From: Maridesulfovibrio sp050916235
Lineage (GTDB): Bacteria > Desulfobacterota > Desulfovibrionia > Desulfovibrionales > Desulfovibrionaceae
Assembly: GCF_050916235.1 (NCBI RefSeq)
Contig: NZ_CP104854.1
Span: 4,030,001-4,094,000, forward strand
Direction of reading: 5' to 3'
Length of the DNA: 64,000 nt
The position numbers and the translations under genes are program-made. A model generated the notes under the pieces. The model saw nothing but the letters and a program-made list of their open reading frames with translations. It did not search any database and was not told where the DNA came from. Of the stretch, positions 44,212-53,083 are shown in pieces. Each line of letters opens with the position of its first letter. The stretch's first letter is position 1.

Positions 44212-44883
44212 ATGAATATTCTTATTTTTGGACCTAACGGTAGCGGTAAAGGTACTCAGGGTGCCTTGGCTAAGAAAAAATACGACCTTGATCATATCGA
44301 ATCCGGTGCTATCTTCCGTAAACACATCGGCGGCGGAACCGAACTCGGCATGAAAGCCAAGGCATACATCGATAAGGGTGAACTCGTTCCTGACGACATC
44401 ACCATCCCCATGGTTCTCGACGTTCTCCAGTCTTCCGGCGAAAACGGCTGGCTGCTCGACGGTTTCCCCCGTTCTATCGTTCAGGCTGAAAAGCTCTGGG
44501 AAGCCCTTGAAAAAGACGGCGTAAAACTCGACTACGTTATCGAAATCCTGCTGCCCCGCGAAGTTGCTAAAAACCGCATCATGGGCCGTCGCCTTTGCGA
44601 AAACGATCCCAACCACCCCAACAACATCTTCATCGACGCTATCAAGCCCAACGGTGACAAATGTCGCGTTTGCGGTGGTGCTCTCTCCTCTCGTGCAGAC
44701 GACCAGGACGAAGATGCAATCAACAAGCGTCACGACATCTACTACGATGACAACACCGGTACTGTTGCTGCTGCATACTTCTACAAAGATCTGGCTCCTA
44801 AAGCTGGCTTCAAGTACATCGAACTCAACGGCGAAGGCTCCATTGATTCTATCAAAGAGACCCTCATGTCTCAGCTTTCCTAG
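44212..44883 (+). CDS. adk: Adenylate kinase with metal-binding LID
   Basis: The 223-residue enzyme balances AMP, ADP and ATP. The P-loop is IFGPNGSGKGTQ (residues 5-16), with DGFPRS near 83 and RADDQDEDAINKR in the LID. The LID has Cys129, His135, Cys151 and Cys154, a C-X5-H-X15-C-X2-C site identical in spacing and numbering to D. gigas adenylate kinase, which binds zinc, cobalt or iron. TAGGAGG lies upstream. Codon choice is much more biased than in neighbours (repeated AAC, ATC, GAC), suggesting high expression. A strong terminator follows. Confidence 0.96.
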   Translation: MNILIFGPNGSGKGTQGALAKKKYDLDHIESGAIFRKHIGGGTELGMKAKAYIDKGELVPDDITIPMVLDVLQSSGENGWLLDGFPRSIVQAEKLWEALEKDGVKLDYVIEILLPREVAKNRIMGRRLCENDPNHPNNIFIDAIKPNGDKCRVCGGALSSRADDQDEDAINKRHDIYYDDNTGTVAAAYFYKDLAPKAGFKYIELNGEGSIDSIKETLMSQLS

Positions 44884-44907
44884 TTCGATAGAGCTTGGTA
44901 TAAATAA

Positions 44908-44942
44908 AGCCCCTGCAGTCGCAAGACTGCAGGGGCTTTTTC
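44908..44942 (+). terminator. Rho-independent terminator after adk
   Basis: A 14-bp stem, AAGCCCCTGCAGTC with its mirror, closes around GCAA and is followed by five T. It ends the hemA-tilS-adk region before the convergent gene. Confidence 0.92.
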
Positions 44943-44962
44943 CTTTCAGGAAACCGAAATTG

Positions 44963-45412
44963 CTAGAATTCTCTGTCCAACAGCAGGTGCGAGAAATACC
45001 CGGTCACAAAAGCAACATAGTAGGGAAGCAGGGTTGGAAAATCATGCCCGTAAACATAATACGGGAGGATGAGCATGGGCATTGGGACTATGAGCATTGC
45101 CCACCATGTGTGAGTCCATCCCCGGTGGGCACTTATTCCGGGCAGCATGGCAAGGATTCCCAGATAAGCCGCCCACTTGAACTCCTTGAAATAAATAAGG
45201 GCCAGTGAAAGGGTCAGCATTCCGGAATAATACAGGCGTTTCCCTTTGGAATCCGTGTCTATATCCGGGAATAGTGCTCCGAGAATACACAACATGAGCA
45301 ATACGGCCACCTGCTGCGGATCAATAATATACATTCCGATATTAACCAGCAGGAGCAGCACCAGAATTCCGGCCACAATTGATCCGCTGACATGAACTTT
45401 ATATCCGGGCAT
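44963..45412 (-). CDS. DUF457/YdjM-type membrane protein
   Basis: A 149-residue protein with four or five membrane helices and the motifs LGALFPDIDTDSKG and SAHRGWTHTWWA, typical of the DUF457 family of inner-membrane, putatively metal-dependent hydrolases; a late HLLLD adds a further His and Asp. Substrate unknown. It follows mgtE by 18 bp in the same direction and may be co-transcribed. Confidence 0.85.
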   Translation of the reverse strand: MPGYKVHVSGSIVAGILVLLLLVNIGMYIIDPQQVAVLLMLCILGALFPDIDTDSKGKRLYYSGMLTLSLALIYFKEFKWAAYLGILAMLPGISAHRGWTHTWWAMLIVPMPMLILPYYVYGHDFPTLLPYYVAFVTGYFSHLLLDREF

Positions 45413-45430
45413 TATTTGTAGACTCTTGAG

Positions 45431-46783
45431 CTAAAGCAAAAAAACACCAGCAAGACCGAGCAGAGACAGGAAGCCGAAACTGTCGGTAATCGTGGTAAGG
45501 AAAATTGATGAAGCCTGTGCCGGGTCGCGTCCGAATTCCTTGAGGACAATGGGAATAGCCCCCCCAACAATTGCTCCTAGAACCATATCAATGAATAGTG
45601 CACCGGCCATAACCATGGCCAGTGCGTGGTTGTGGGTAAGCATGAAGACAGCCATAAGCACCAGAAGAGCAACGCAGATTCCGTTGACGAGACCTATTTT
45701 TAATTCGCGAAAAACGGCTTCCCATGATTTCTTGCGATCAAATTTTTCCGTTGCAAACTGGCGGATCATAACCGCTAGAGCCTGCTGTCCTGTGTTTCCG
45801 GCCTGGTTGGCAACAATGGGCATAAGAACTGCGAGCATGGCCATCTTGGCAATATTTCCTTCAAAAAGATGGACAACCCAGGCGGATACAGCTGAGTTTG
45901 CTACGTTGATAACCAGCCATGGCAGACGTTTGCGAACGGAATAGCGCCAGGGCGAATCAACTGTTTCGTCAGTTGCCGCACCAACCATGGACTGCATGTC
46001 TTCGCTGGCTTCTTCATTGATGATGTCGATAACGTCATCAACAGTGACAACGCCTATGAAACGGTGGTCGAAATCGGTAACCGGCATCGCAAGGAAGTTG
46101 TAGTGGGCAATGAGCCTTGCTACCTCTTCCTTGTCCACATTGTAGGTGACAGAGATCAGGTGCTGGTTCTCAGTGAGTTCCGTCAAACGTTTGCCCGGCC
46201 TTGAGATAAGCAGGTCACGCATTGATACTGCACCAAGAAGGTGGTTGCGGCGGTCGACAACATAGGCATAGTAAGGAATACTCTTGTCTTCCACTTCACG
46301 GCGGATGGCGGCGATGGCCTGATCTACGGTCATGTCGTCGCGAACAACCGCCACCTCGGTAGTCATAACACCTCCTGCGGTGTCTGGATCAAATGTCAGC
46401 AGGGTCGAGATTTCCTCTCGTTCCTCCGCCTTGATCTGCCGCAGCAGGGTTTCCCGGTGGTCATCGTCGAGCCCTTCAAGGATGTCTGTCGCATCGTCAG
46501 GCGACATGTACTCAAGTATTCGGGCCGCAAATCCCACATTGAGGCGTTTGATGAGATCGCGCTGATCATATTTTTCCATCTCGGCGATGGACTCGGCGGC
46601 ATCCTTTATGGGAAGCTGCTTGATGAACTTGACCTGTTCCTCCAGACCGAGTTCTTCAATATGGTCAGCGGCGTCTGCAGGGTGCAGAGCATCAAGAACA
46701 AGCTGGTCAACATCGCCAGCCAGTCCTTTTCCACTCTCCTGCCATTGCCGCAGTGGTTCGGGTATTCCTTTAGCCTTTGTCAT
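45431..46783 (-). CDS. mgtE: Magnesium transporter MgtE
   Basis: The 450-residue channel for Mg2+ has the cytoplasmic N domain (HPADAADHIEELG, EYMSPDDATDILEGL), a CBS pair (about 135-255: MTTEVAVVRDDMTVDQAI, MPVTDFDHRFIGVVTVDDVIDII), a connecting helix and five membrane helices with PIVANQAGNTGQQALAVMIR in the pore. Length and order match the family. The N and CBS domains gate the pore by sensing cytosolic Mg2+. No Mg-responsive leader RNA is evident upstream. Confidence 0.95.
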   Translation of the reverse strand: MTKAKGIPEPLRQWQESGKGLAGDVDQLVLDALHPADAADHIEELGLEEQVKFIKQLPIKDAAESIAEMEKYDQRDLIKRLNVGFAARILEYMSPDDATDILEGLDDDHRETLLRQIKAEEREEISTLLTFDPDTAGGVMTTEVAVVRDDMTVDQAIAAIRREVEDKSIPYYAYVVDRRNHLLGAVSMRDLLISRPGKRLTELTENQHLISVTYNVDKEEVARLIAHYNFLAMPVTDFDHRFIGVVTVDDVIDIINEEASEDMQSMVGAATDETVDSPWRYSVRKRLPWLVINVANSAVSAWVVHLFEGNIAKMAMLAVLMPIVANQAGNTGQQALAVMIRQFATEKFDRKKSWEAVFRELKIGLVNGICVALLVLMAVFMLTHNHALAMVMAGALFIDMVLGAIVGGAIPIVLKEFGRDPAQASSIFLTTITDSFGFLSLLGLAGVFLL

Positions 46784-46955
46784 GGGGCTACCAACTATCC
46801 CAAATACAATGAAAGGTCAAAATCTATGACTCTTTTAAATGATATAACTTACTTTGTGAAATCCTTCTCAGCCCTTGTATTGCTTGATAAAAACGGCTAC
46901 CAATTTTCGTTACATGACCTCAAACATAATGTTACAAAAAATTAACAGGAATAAT

Positions 46956-47828
46956 ATGAATAAAAACCTATTTAACGACTTCTTTCAGGCCGAAGCAAGA
47001 ATGTTTCTTCTGGCCACAATCAAAATAGCTCTTAGCGAAGACGGCCCGGATCTGACCTCTCTGGGCTTGTTTGAACCGGAGGATATAGCCACGGCTCAGA
47101 TAATCGCCAAGGAAGATACCGTTGTAGCCGGACTGCCCCTGATCAACCTTGTTCTTGAGTTTGCAGACCAGGAACAGAAGTGTCAGGTGCACCTGAATGT
47201 GGATGAAGGTGAAAAAATCTCCACTGGAACACTCATTGCCGCCATCCAAGGGCCTGCAGCCCTGCTCCTCAAGGCGGAACGGGTAATCCTCAACTTCATT
47301 TCACACATGTCCGGAATCGCCACTGAAACCCGTAAATATGTGGATGCCCTTGATCACTGCGAAACAATCCTCCTGGATACCCGCAAAACTCTTCCCGGAC
47401 TCCGTTATCCTGAAAAATACGCCGTTCTGGTCGGAGGAGCAAAGAATCACCGCCTCAACCTGGTGGAAATGCTCATGCTCAAGGACAACCATATCGACCG
47501 CGCCGGTTCAATCACCATGGCCGTTGAAAAACTTCGTGCAAAATACGAAAATTGCCCGCCCATCGAGGTTGAATGCCGTAATCAGGAAGAGGTGGATGAG
47601 GCCGTCGCCTGCAAGGTAGACCGCATCATGCTTGATAATATGACCTTTGATGAAGCGAAGGCTGCTATCGAGACCATTCCTGATGACATCGAAACAGAAA
47701 TCAGCGGAAACGTGACCCTTGAGACCATCGCTGCGCTGGCAGAAGCCGGTCCGGATTATATCTCCGTAGGAAGGATCACCCACTCTGCAAAATGCTCTGA
47801 CATGAGCATGAATATCATATCTATGTAG
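46956..47828 (+). CDS. nadC: Quinolinate phosphoribosyltransferase
   Basis: The 290-residue enzyme converts quinolinate and PRPP to nicotinate mononucleotide. SEDGPDLTSLGLF near residue 25, ERVILNFISHMSGIAT, LDTRKTLPGLRYPEKYAV, GGAKNHRLNL, MLKDNHI and the closing SVGRITHS-type motif are clear. I chose ATG 46956 because AGGA lies 5-8 bp upstream. It is the first gene of nadC-nadA-nadB, making NAD from aspartate. Confidence 0.95.
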   Translation: MNKNLFNDFFQAEARMFLLATIKIALSEDGPDLTSLGLFEPEDIATAQIIAKEDTVVAGLPLINLVLEFADQEQKCQVHLNVDEGEKISTGTLIAAIQGPAALLLKAERVILNFISHMSGIATETRKYVDALDHCETILLDTRKTLPGLRYPEKYAVLVGGAKNHRLNLVEMLMLKDNHIDRAGSITMAVEKLRAKYENCPPIEVECRNQEEVDEAVACKVDRIMLDNMTFDEAKAAIETIPDDIETEISGNVTLETIAALAEAGPDYISVGRITHSAKCSDMSMNIISM

Positions 47829-47840
47829 GTAACAAGGTAG

Positions 47841-48863
47841 ATGTATTCAGATATTATTACTGAGCAGAAGAAAAAATATGGAAAGAAGCTGGCCATATTA
47901 GGGCACCACTACCAGTCGGATGAAATAATCCGTCATACCGACCTGAAAGGCGACTCCCTTGAGCTTGCCAGACAGATCGAAAAACTTGAAGCGCAGTACA
48001 TTGTGTTCTGCGGGGTGCATTTTATGGCCGAATCTGCCGCTATTGTAAGGCGGGATGATCAGAAGGTTTACATTCCTGATGCAAGCGCCGGATGCGTAAT
48101 GGCCAATATGGCTCCTGCATGGCTAGTGGACAATGTCCTGACCAGGATTCTTGAAGAAACCGGGCGTAAAATCATTCCGTTGGCTTACGTGAACACCCCT
48201 GCTGCCGTAAAAACCGTATGCGGAAAACACGGCGGATCCGTCTGTACTTCAGCCAATGCTGAGAAAATGCTCAGCTGGGCACTTGAACAGGGCGATGCTG
48301 TTCTCTTTCTTCCTGACAGAAACCTCGCCTTGAACACGGCGGACAAGCTGGGCATTCCGGCTGAAAAACGCATGATTCTGGATATCCGTGGTAAAGGTTT
48401 ACAGTTTGATGTTCAAGCCACCAAGGATAAGCAACTTCTGATCTGGCCCGGTCTCTGCGCAATTCACCAGAGATTCAAGCTTGCCCAGATTGAACAGTTC
48501 CGAGCTGACTACCCTGGATGCAGGATCGTTGTTCATCCTGAGTGTCCTCCGGAGCTTGTCCGTGCTGCCGACGGGAGCGGTTCCACATCGTACCTAATCA
48601 AGTATGTTGATGAGGCGCCTGCCGGAACAACCATCGTGATCGGAACAGAAACCAATCTGGTCAACAGGTTGAAGAATATCTATCCGGCCAAGAATATAAT
48701 TCCGTTAGGAATCAGCGTATGCAGCAACATGGCTAAAATCACGGAAGAAAACCTTGCGAATCTTCTGGTGAATCTGGAAGCAACTCCTTACGAGGATGTT
48801 TCGGATGCTATCAGGAAGCCCGCTAAAATAGCCCTTGAAAGAATGCTTGAGGTCTGCTCGTAA
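47841..48863 (+). CDS. nadA: Quinolinate synthase A
   Basis: A 340-residue 4Fe-4S enzyme that condenses iminoaspartate with dihydroxyacetone phosphate to quinolinate. Cluster-ligand regions are FCGVHFMAESA, KHGGSVCTSANA and the late CSNMAKITEENL; GHHYQSDEI at the N-terminus and VHPECPPELVRAAD are typical. AAGG precedes the ATG. It starts 12 bp after nadC. The cluster makes it oxygen-sensitive, in keeping with an anaerobe. Confidence 0.96.
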   Translation: MYSDIITEQKKKYGKKLAILGHHYQSDEIIRHTDLKGDSLELARQIEKLEAQYIVFCGVHFMAESAAIVRRDDQKVYIPDASAGCVMANMAPAWLVDNVLTRILEETGRKIIPLAYVNTPAAVKTVCGKHGGSVCTSANAEKMLSWALEQGDAVLFLPDRNLALNTADKLGIPAEKRMILDIRGKGLQFDVQATKDKQLLIWPGLCAIHQRFKLAQIEQFRADYPGCRIVVHPECPPELVRAADGSGSTSYLIKYVDEAPAGTTIVIGTETNLVNRLKNIYPAKNIIPLGISVCSNMAKITEENLANLLVNLEATPYEDVSDAIRKPAKIALERMLEVCS

Positions 48864-48935
48864 AAAAATCGAACCTTTAGCCGGAACCTGAAAAGGCTGC
48901 CGTTTTATGAGATATAAGGCATGCAGGAAAACCGA

Positions 48936-50516
48936 ATGAAAACCGAGGTTTTAATAATCGGATCAGGAATCGCCGGATGTATATCAGCTCTGACGATAGC
49001 AGAAAAAGGTGTTGAAGTCACATTATTAACTCAGGGGGATGATCTCTTTACCGGTAATACAAGGCTTGCCCAAGGCGGTATTGTCTATACCGGCCCGGAA
49101 GACACCCCTAAAAAACTTGAAAAAGATATATTCACTGCAGGTTGGAACTATAACAGCATTAAGGCCGTGCGTTTTCTTGCCAAACATGGCCCCATAGTTC
49201 TTAAGAAACTGCTGCTTGAAAAATATCCCATCCCATTTCATGAGGATGATGACGGGAATTACAGTCTGACACGTGAAGGCGGTCATGCTGTGCCACGCAT
49301 CCTTTACTGTGCAGACCATACCGGGCAGACCATAATGGAGATTCTCAGTAAATGTGTTGTCGATCATCCATACATCAGGGTCTGTACCAACCGGACAGCC
49401 ATTGACCTGATAACAAGTCATCACCACGCCCGGGGACCTGAGTTCATGTACAGCCTGACCAACAAGTGTCTGGGTGCATATGTTTACAATGAATCCCGCG
49501 ATGTGGTTGAAACAGTGCTTGCGGATCAGACCGTATTGGCAACCGGTGGGTTGGGACAGATTTATCTGCACACAACCAACTCTACAGGGTCTATCGGGTC
49601 CGGCGTTGCTATGGCGAACCGCGCTAAGGCCAGGGTAATTAATGCGGAAATGGTTCAGTTTCATCCCACGGCATTTTATCAGGGCACTCGTTCACGGGCC
49701 AGCCGCCGATTCCTGATTTCCGAGGCTGTTCGTGGTGAAGGTGCAAAACTGATTAACTCATCAGGTGAAGCGTTCATGCATCGCTATGACCCGAGGGCTG
49801 ATCTTGCTCCGCGTGATATTGTCACCCGCTCCATTCTCGAGGAAATGCTCCGTACTGAGGAGGAATGTGTCTATTTGGATGCAGCCAACCACGTTAAGCA
49901 TGATCTGACCAAACGTTTCCCGACCATCTATGGTAAATGTGCCGAGAATGGAATTGATATTACCAAGCAGCCTATTCCGGTTGTTCCTGCTGCTCATTAC
50001 TTCTGCGGCGGCGTACTTGTGGATGAGAAAGGAAGAACAACAATCGAAAGGCTTTATGCTGTCGGAGAATGTTCATGTACCGGGCTCCACGGCGGAAACC
50101 GTCTGGCAAGCACTTCCCTCCTGGAAGGAATGCTCTGGGGATATTCTGCAGGAGAGGAAATTGGAAGCAAGGCAACTAAAAAGAACGCGTTAAGCAAAAA
50201 GCTGCTTGAAGCTATCCCGGACTGGGAAAGCCCCGGTAATAATTCCAATGAAGACCCCGCCCTTATTGCACAGGACTGGATGTTCATCCGCAGTGTAATG
50301 TGGAACTACGTAGGCATTACCAGATCTACTGCAAGGCTCAACCGGGCCATTGACGATCTGCAGAACCTCAACAGAAACCTGCGTTCATTTTATAAACGCA
50401 CTCCCATCAGCAGGCCGATTATCGACCTGTTTCATGGATCACAGGCGGCTTTGACAGTCACCGTTGCTGCCCTGAGGAACAAGGACAGCATCGGATGTCA
50501 TTACCGGGCTGATTAA
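48936..50516 (+). CDS. nadB: L-aspartate oxidase
   Basis: The 526-residue flavoenzyme oxidises aspartate to iminoaspartate; anaerobes use fumarate as acceptor. The FAD-binding VLIIGSGIAGCISAL at the N-terminus, NTRLAQGGIVYT, EMVQFHPTAFY, LISEAVRGEGA, DLAPRDIVTRSI and VGECSCTGLHGGNRLASTSL are seen. ATG 48936 has AGGA 7 bp upstream; the ATG at 48921 has AAGG too close. It closes the nadCAB operon. The C-terminal helical domain is complete. Confidence 0.95.
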   Translation: MKTEVLIIGSGIAGCISALTIAEKGVEVTLLTQGDDLFTGNTRLAQGGIVYTGPEDTPKKLEKDIFTAGWNYNSIKAVRFLAKHGPIVLKKLLLEKYPIPFHEDDDGNYSLTREGGHAVPRILYCADHTGQTIMEILSKCVVDHPYIRVCTNRTAIDLITSHHHARGPEFMYSLTNKCLGAYVYNESRDVVETVLADQTVLATGGLGQIYLHTTNSTGSIGSGVAMANRAKARVINAEMVQFHPTAFYQGTRSRASRRFLISEAVRGEGAKLINSSGEAFMHRYDPRADLAPRDIVTRSILEEMLRTEEECVYLDAANHVKHDLTKRFPTIYGKCAENGIDITKQPIPVVPAAHYFCGGVLVDEKGRTTIERLYAVGECSCTGLHGGNRLASTSLLEGMLWGYSAGEEIGSKATKKNALSKKLLEAIPDWESPGNNSNEDPALIAQDWMFIRSVMWNYVGITRSTARLNRAIDDLQNLNRNLRSFYKRTPISRPIIDLFHGSQAALTVTVAALRNKDSIGCHYRAD

Positions 50517-50602
50517 GATTGTTGCTCAATTTTGTTTTGAATAGAGAAAGGTGAATCCTTTCGTGAAAGACCGACGTTATTTCCACTGGTCTTGCTATAA
50601 AA

Positions 50603-50636
50603 ATGGCCCTGAATATTCATATATTCAGGGCCTTAT
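50603..50636. terminator. Bidirectional terminator between nadB and the phytase-like gene
   Basis: GGCCCTGAATAT (50605-50616) pairs fully with ATATTCAGGGCC (50621-50632) around TCAT. A short T-rich tail follows on both strands, best on the minus strand. Confidence 0.75.
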
Positions 50637-50663
50637 GATTTGCGTAGTGAAATCGTAAAAGAG

Positions 50664-52043
50664 TTAGTACTGACTGATTTTTTTAGGTAGCCTGATCATC
50701 CAGAAACCAGCTTTTTCTCCGGTACTTTCAAGCTGGAAAGAAGTTGAGACTGTCTGTCCGCCATAGGTCAGTTTACCGTTTTCAATAAGGTATTTCGTCG
50801 CTTTTTTTACAGGTTTCCCGTCTTTGTCCATGACTGGATCAACCTCTTTTGCACCGAATCCGAAATCATTGTCGGAACAGACAGCTATGGTGCGCATGTC
50901 CGGCAACAGGGCCAGCCCTTCTGCCTTACTGGGCTTCCATCCATGTTCACGCAAGCTGATAACAGGTTTTTTGGAGACCATACGAATCCCAAGGGAATTC
51001 AGTTCTTCTGCTCCGGAAACCGCTTCGAGTTCTTTTCCGGCATTTGTCTTCTTTCCAGTCAGATCGGTGGCGTCTTTGATGTCTATCAAATAAATAATGT
51101 TGCGCAGCCCATCTTTGCCCTTACCCTGCTCAATAATGAGGAATTCGGTATCGCTTACAGCATGAAGGTCGCCTATTTTGACGTCCATGCATTTCTTGTA
51201 GGCATCAACGTCAACGGGATAAGCGTACATACTGGTTTTACCTGTTTCAGGATCAAGTAGAACAAGCCTGGTGAAGGGAGCTTTGCTCTCGGCAGGCTTT
51301 CCATCAATATCGCATATTGACTGCACTGCTCCCATTACCTTGTTTGAAGGAGTAACAGCAATGCCTTCCATTCCACGGTTGGGCTGACGTTTTCCTACAA
51401 TTTCCGGAAGACCTTCGCCTGGGCCATATTTTCTAATTATCCGGCCTGTATTGACTTCCATTTTGGCAATGAAAGGTCCGTATTCATCGCATATCCACAA
51501 GTTTCCGTCCTTGCGGTCAATAGCGATGCCTTCAGTGTCGAGACCTTCGCGATCATATTTAAGAATTTCATAGGAGTCGGAAAGAGGTATTTCCCCTGTG
51601 GAACCGACAGTTCCCGGAGTAATAGGTCTCCCGGAGATTGCTTTGCCTTTGGAATCCTTTATCTTAATAGTGCTCAGCAATTCAACTTTGCCGTCTTTGA
51701 GGGCTACAGCTCCGTAGGAAGGAGTAAAATTGGGGGATGGAAAAACCTTGGAAGGAAGTTTCTTTCCGTTTAAACGGACATACGGGCTATCCGCGTTGGG
51801 GCCACGATCACCAATGGCATAAAAGATCCTGGAACCGTCTTTACCCATTCCAATATAGGTCAGTCCGGATCCTATGCCGATGGGGAAACCTTCCGGGAAC
51901 TCAGTGGAGTATTTCCCATTGTAGGGTACATTGAATTTAACGGGAGTGTCGATTTCATATTTTTCAATTTCAAATTCAGAAGCAACAGCCATCCCTGCAC
52001 TCAGGGCTAAAATGGTTCCAGCAGCAAGTATTGTTTTAAACAC
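50664..52043 (-). CDS. Secreted phytase-like/esterase-like protein
   Basis: A 459-residue protein with a signal peptide (TILALSAGMAVAS, cleavage near residue 21) and a beta-propeller-like body. YAIGDRGPNADSP near 78, LDTEGIAIDRKDGNLWICDEYGP near 170, NRGMEGIAVTP and EGLALLPDMRTIAVCSDNDFG match the phytase-like domain (PF13449), named for esterase or phytase-like activity. It would act in the periplasm, releasing phosphate or ester groups; substrate unproven. The start is GTG 52043 with GGAGG seven bases upstream, partly enclosed in a hairpin. Confidence 0.85.
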   Translation of the reverse strand: MFKTILAAGTILALSAGMAVASEFEIEKYEIDTPVKFNVPYNGKYSTEFPEGFPIGIGSGLTYIGMGKDGSRIFYAIGDRGPNADSPYVRLNGKKLPSKVFPSPNFTPSYGAVALKDGKVELLSTIKIKDSKGKAISGRPITPGTVGSTGEIPLSDSYEILKYDREGLDTEGIAIDRKDGNLWICDEYGPFIAKMEVNTGRIIRKYGPGEGLPEIVGKRQPNRGMEGIAVTPSNKVMGAVQSICDIDGKPAESKAPFTRLVLLDPETGKTSMYAYPVDVDAYKKCMDVKIGDLHAVSDTEFLIIEQGKGKDGLRNIIYLIDIKDATDLTGKKTNAGKELEAVSGAEELNSLGIRMVSKKPVISLREHGWKPSKAEGLALLPDMRTIAVCSDNDFGFGAKEVDPVMDKDGKPVKKATKYLIENGKLTYGGQTVSTSFQLESTGEKAGFWMIRLPKKISQY

Positions 52044-52079
52044 GGTGTAACCTCCATTTTTTAATGTGGGCTACACCGT
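52042..52079 (-). promoter_or_regulatory. Leader hairpin enclosing the phytase-like start codon
   Basis: ACGGTGTA (52042-52049) and TACACCGT (52072-52079) are perfect mirror arms. On the mRNA one arm contains most of the GTG start and its preceding bases, while GGAGG (52055-52051) lies in the 22-base loop. The fold would restrain initiation. Confidence 0.5.
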
Positions 52080-52140
52080 ATAGCGGCATTGATAATCTCA
52101 ATTGTGTTACGAATAAAACAGCCATGTATATATACTATGA

Positions 52141-53043
52141 CTAATCTATGATACTCCGTAAGGCATCCTCAACTTCTAGATATTCGAAATGAAAGCCTGA
52201 CTCAATCAATCTTTCAGGCAAAACAAACTGGCCACCCAGAAGAATCTCGTCAGCCATTTCTCCAAGTATAAGTTTTAAAACAAAACCGGGGACGCGTAGT
52301 CGGATTTTCCTGTTCAGAACTTTGGCCAATGAATTGTTGAACTTGTTAGATGTAACCGGATGGATTGAACTCAGGTTGTACACCCCACGGCAATCCTTGT
52401 TTTCGATGAGATAGATGATAGCCCTAACCTCATCATCAAGATGAATCCATGATACCCCTTGGTCTCCATTACCCAACTGGCTTCCAAAGCCGGATTTTAC
52501 GGGAGGTATCATTTTGGACAAAGCTCCTCCCTTTCCAAGAACCATTGCGGTGCGGATTATAGCTCTTCTTACCCCGTGGTTTTCAACTTTAGCGGTGGAT
52601 TGCTCCCATTTACGCGCTACATCCGCCAGAAAAGAATTACCTGCAGGGCTTTCTTCGTTAGCAGGCTCAGGCCCTCGCGGACCATAATAACCGATAGCGG
52701 AGCCCTGTATCACCACTTCCGGTTTAACTCGGACGCGAGAGACTGCTTCACAGACTGCCCTGCCCGCATTTAACCTGCTTTTCTCTATTTTTTCTTTCTT
52801 GGAGGCGGACCAGCGTCCTGAAGCGATGTTGTCTCCGGCAAGATTTACAATAGCTTTAGCCCTGTCGGCATAGTCCTCCCAGCCATTTGAGCTTTGTCCA
52901 TCCCACACAACATTTCGCACCCCTGGAATAGTTGATGGTCTGCTTGATCTGGTCAACGAAAAAACTGTGAAGCCCTTGGCGACAAGTGCCCTGCTCAACT
53001 CTTTACCTATAAAACCGGTTCCGCCAGTAATAACAACATTCAT
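52141..53043 (-). CDS. TIGR01777 family epimerase (YfcH-like)
   Basis: A 300-residue NAD(P)-binding short-chain dehydrogenase-like protein. The Rossmann start is VVITGGTGFIGKELSRAL, followed by IVNLAGDNIASGRW, a GYYG motif with the catalytic Tyr, and the C-terminal DUF1731 part (RLRVPGFVLKLILGEMADEILLGGQ). The family is common but of unclear role in the cell envelope or division. I chose ATG 53043, with AGGAG upstream; an in-frame ATG at 53094 lies in the next gene's end. Confidence 0.9.
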   Translation of the reverse strand: MNVVITGGTGFIGKELSRALVAKGFTVFSLTRSSRPSTIPGVRNVVWDGQSSNGWEDYADRAKAIVNLAGDNIASGRWSASKKEKIEKSRLNAGRAVCEAVSRVRVKPEVVIQGSAIGYYGPRGPEPANEESPAGNSFLADVARKWEQSTAKVENHGVRRAIIRTAMVLGKGGALSKMIPPVKSGFGSQLGNGDQGVSWIHLDDEVRAIIYLIENKDCRGVYNLSSIHPVTSNKFNNSLAKVLNRKIRLRVPGFVLKLILGEMADEILLGGQFVLPERLIESGFHFEYLEVEDALRSIID

Positions 53044-53083
53044 GCTAACGGCTCCTGTTAAGAAAGGTTCCTGAAGACTTGGA

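Noticed and set aside
46784..46955. Mg-sensing or NAD-sensing leader RNA between mgtE and nadC
   Set aside because: The gap is about 170 bp and AT-rich, and I see neither an M-box nor a nadA-type motif.
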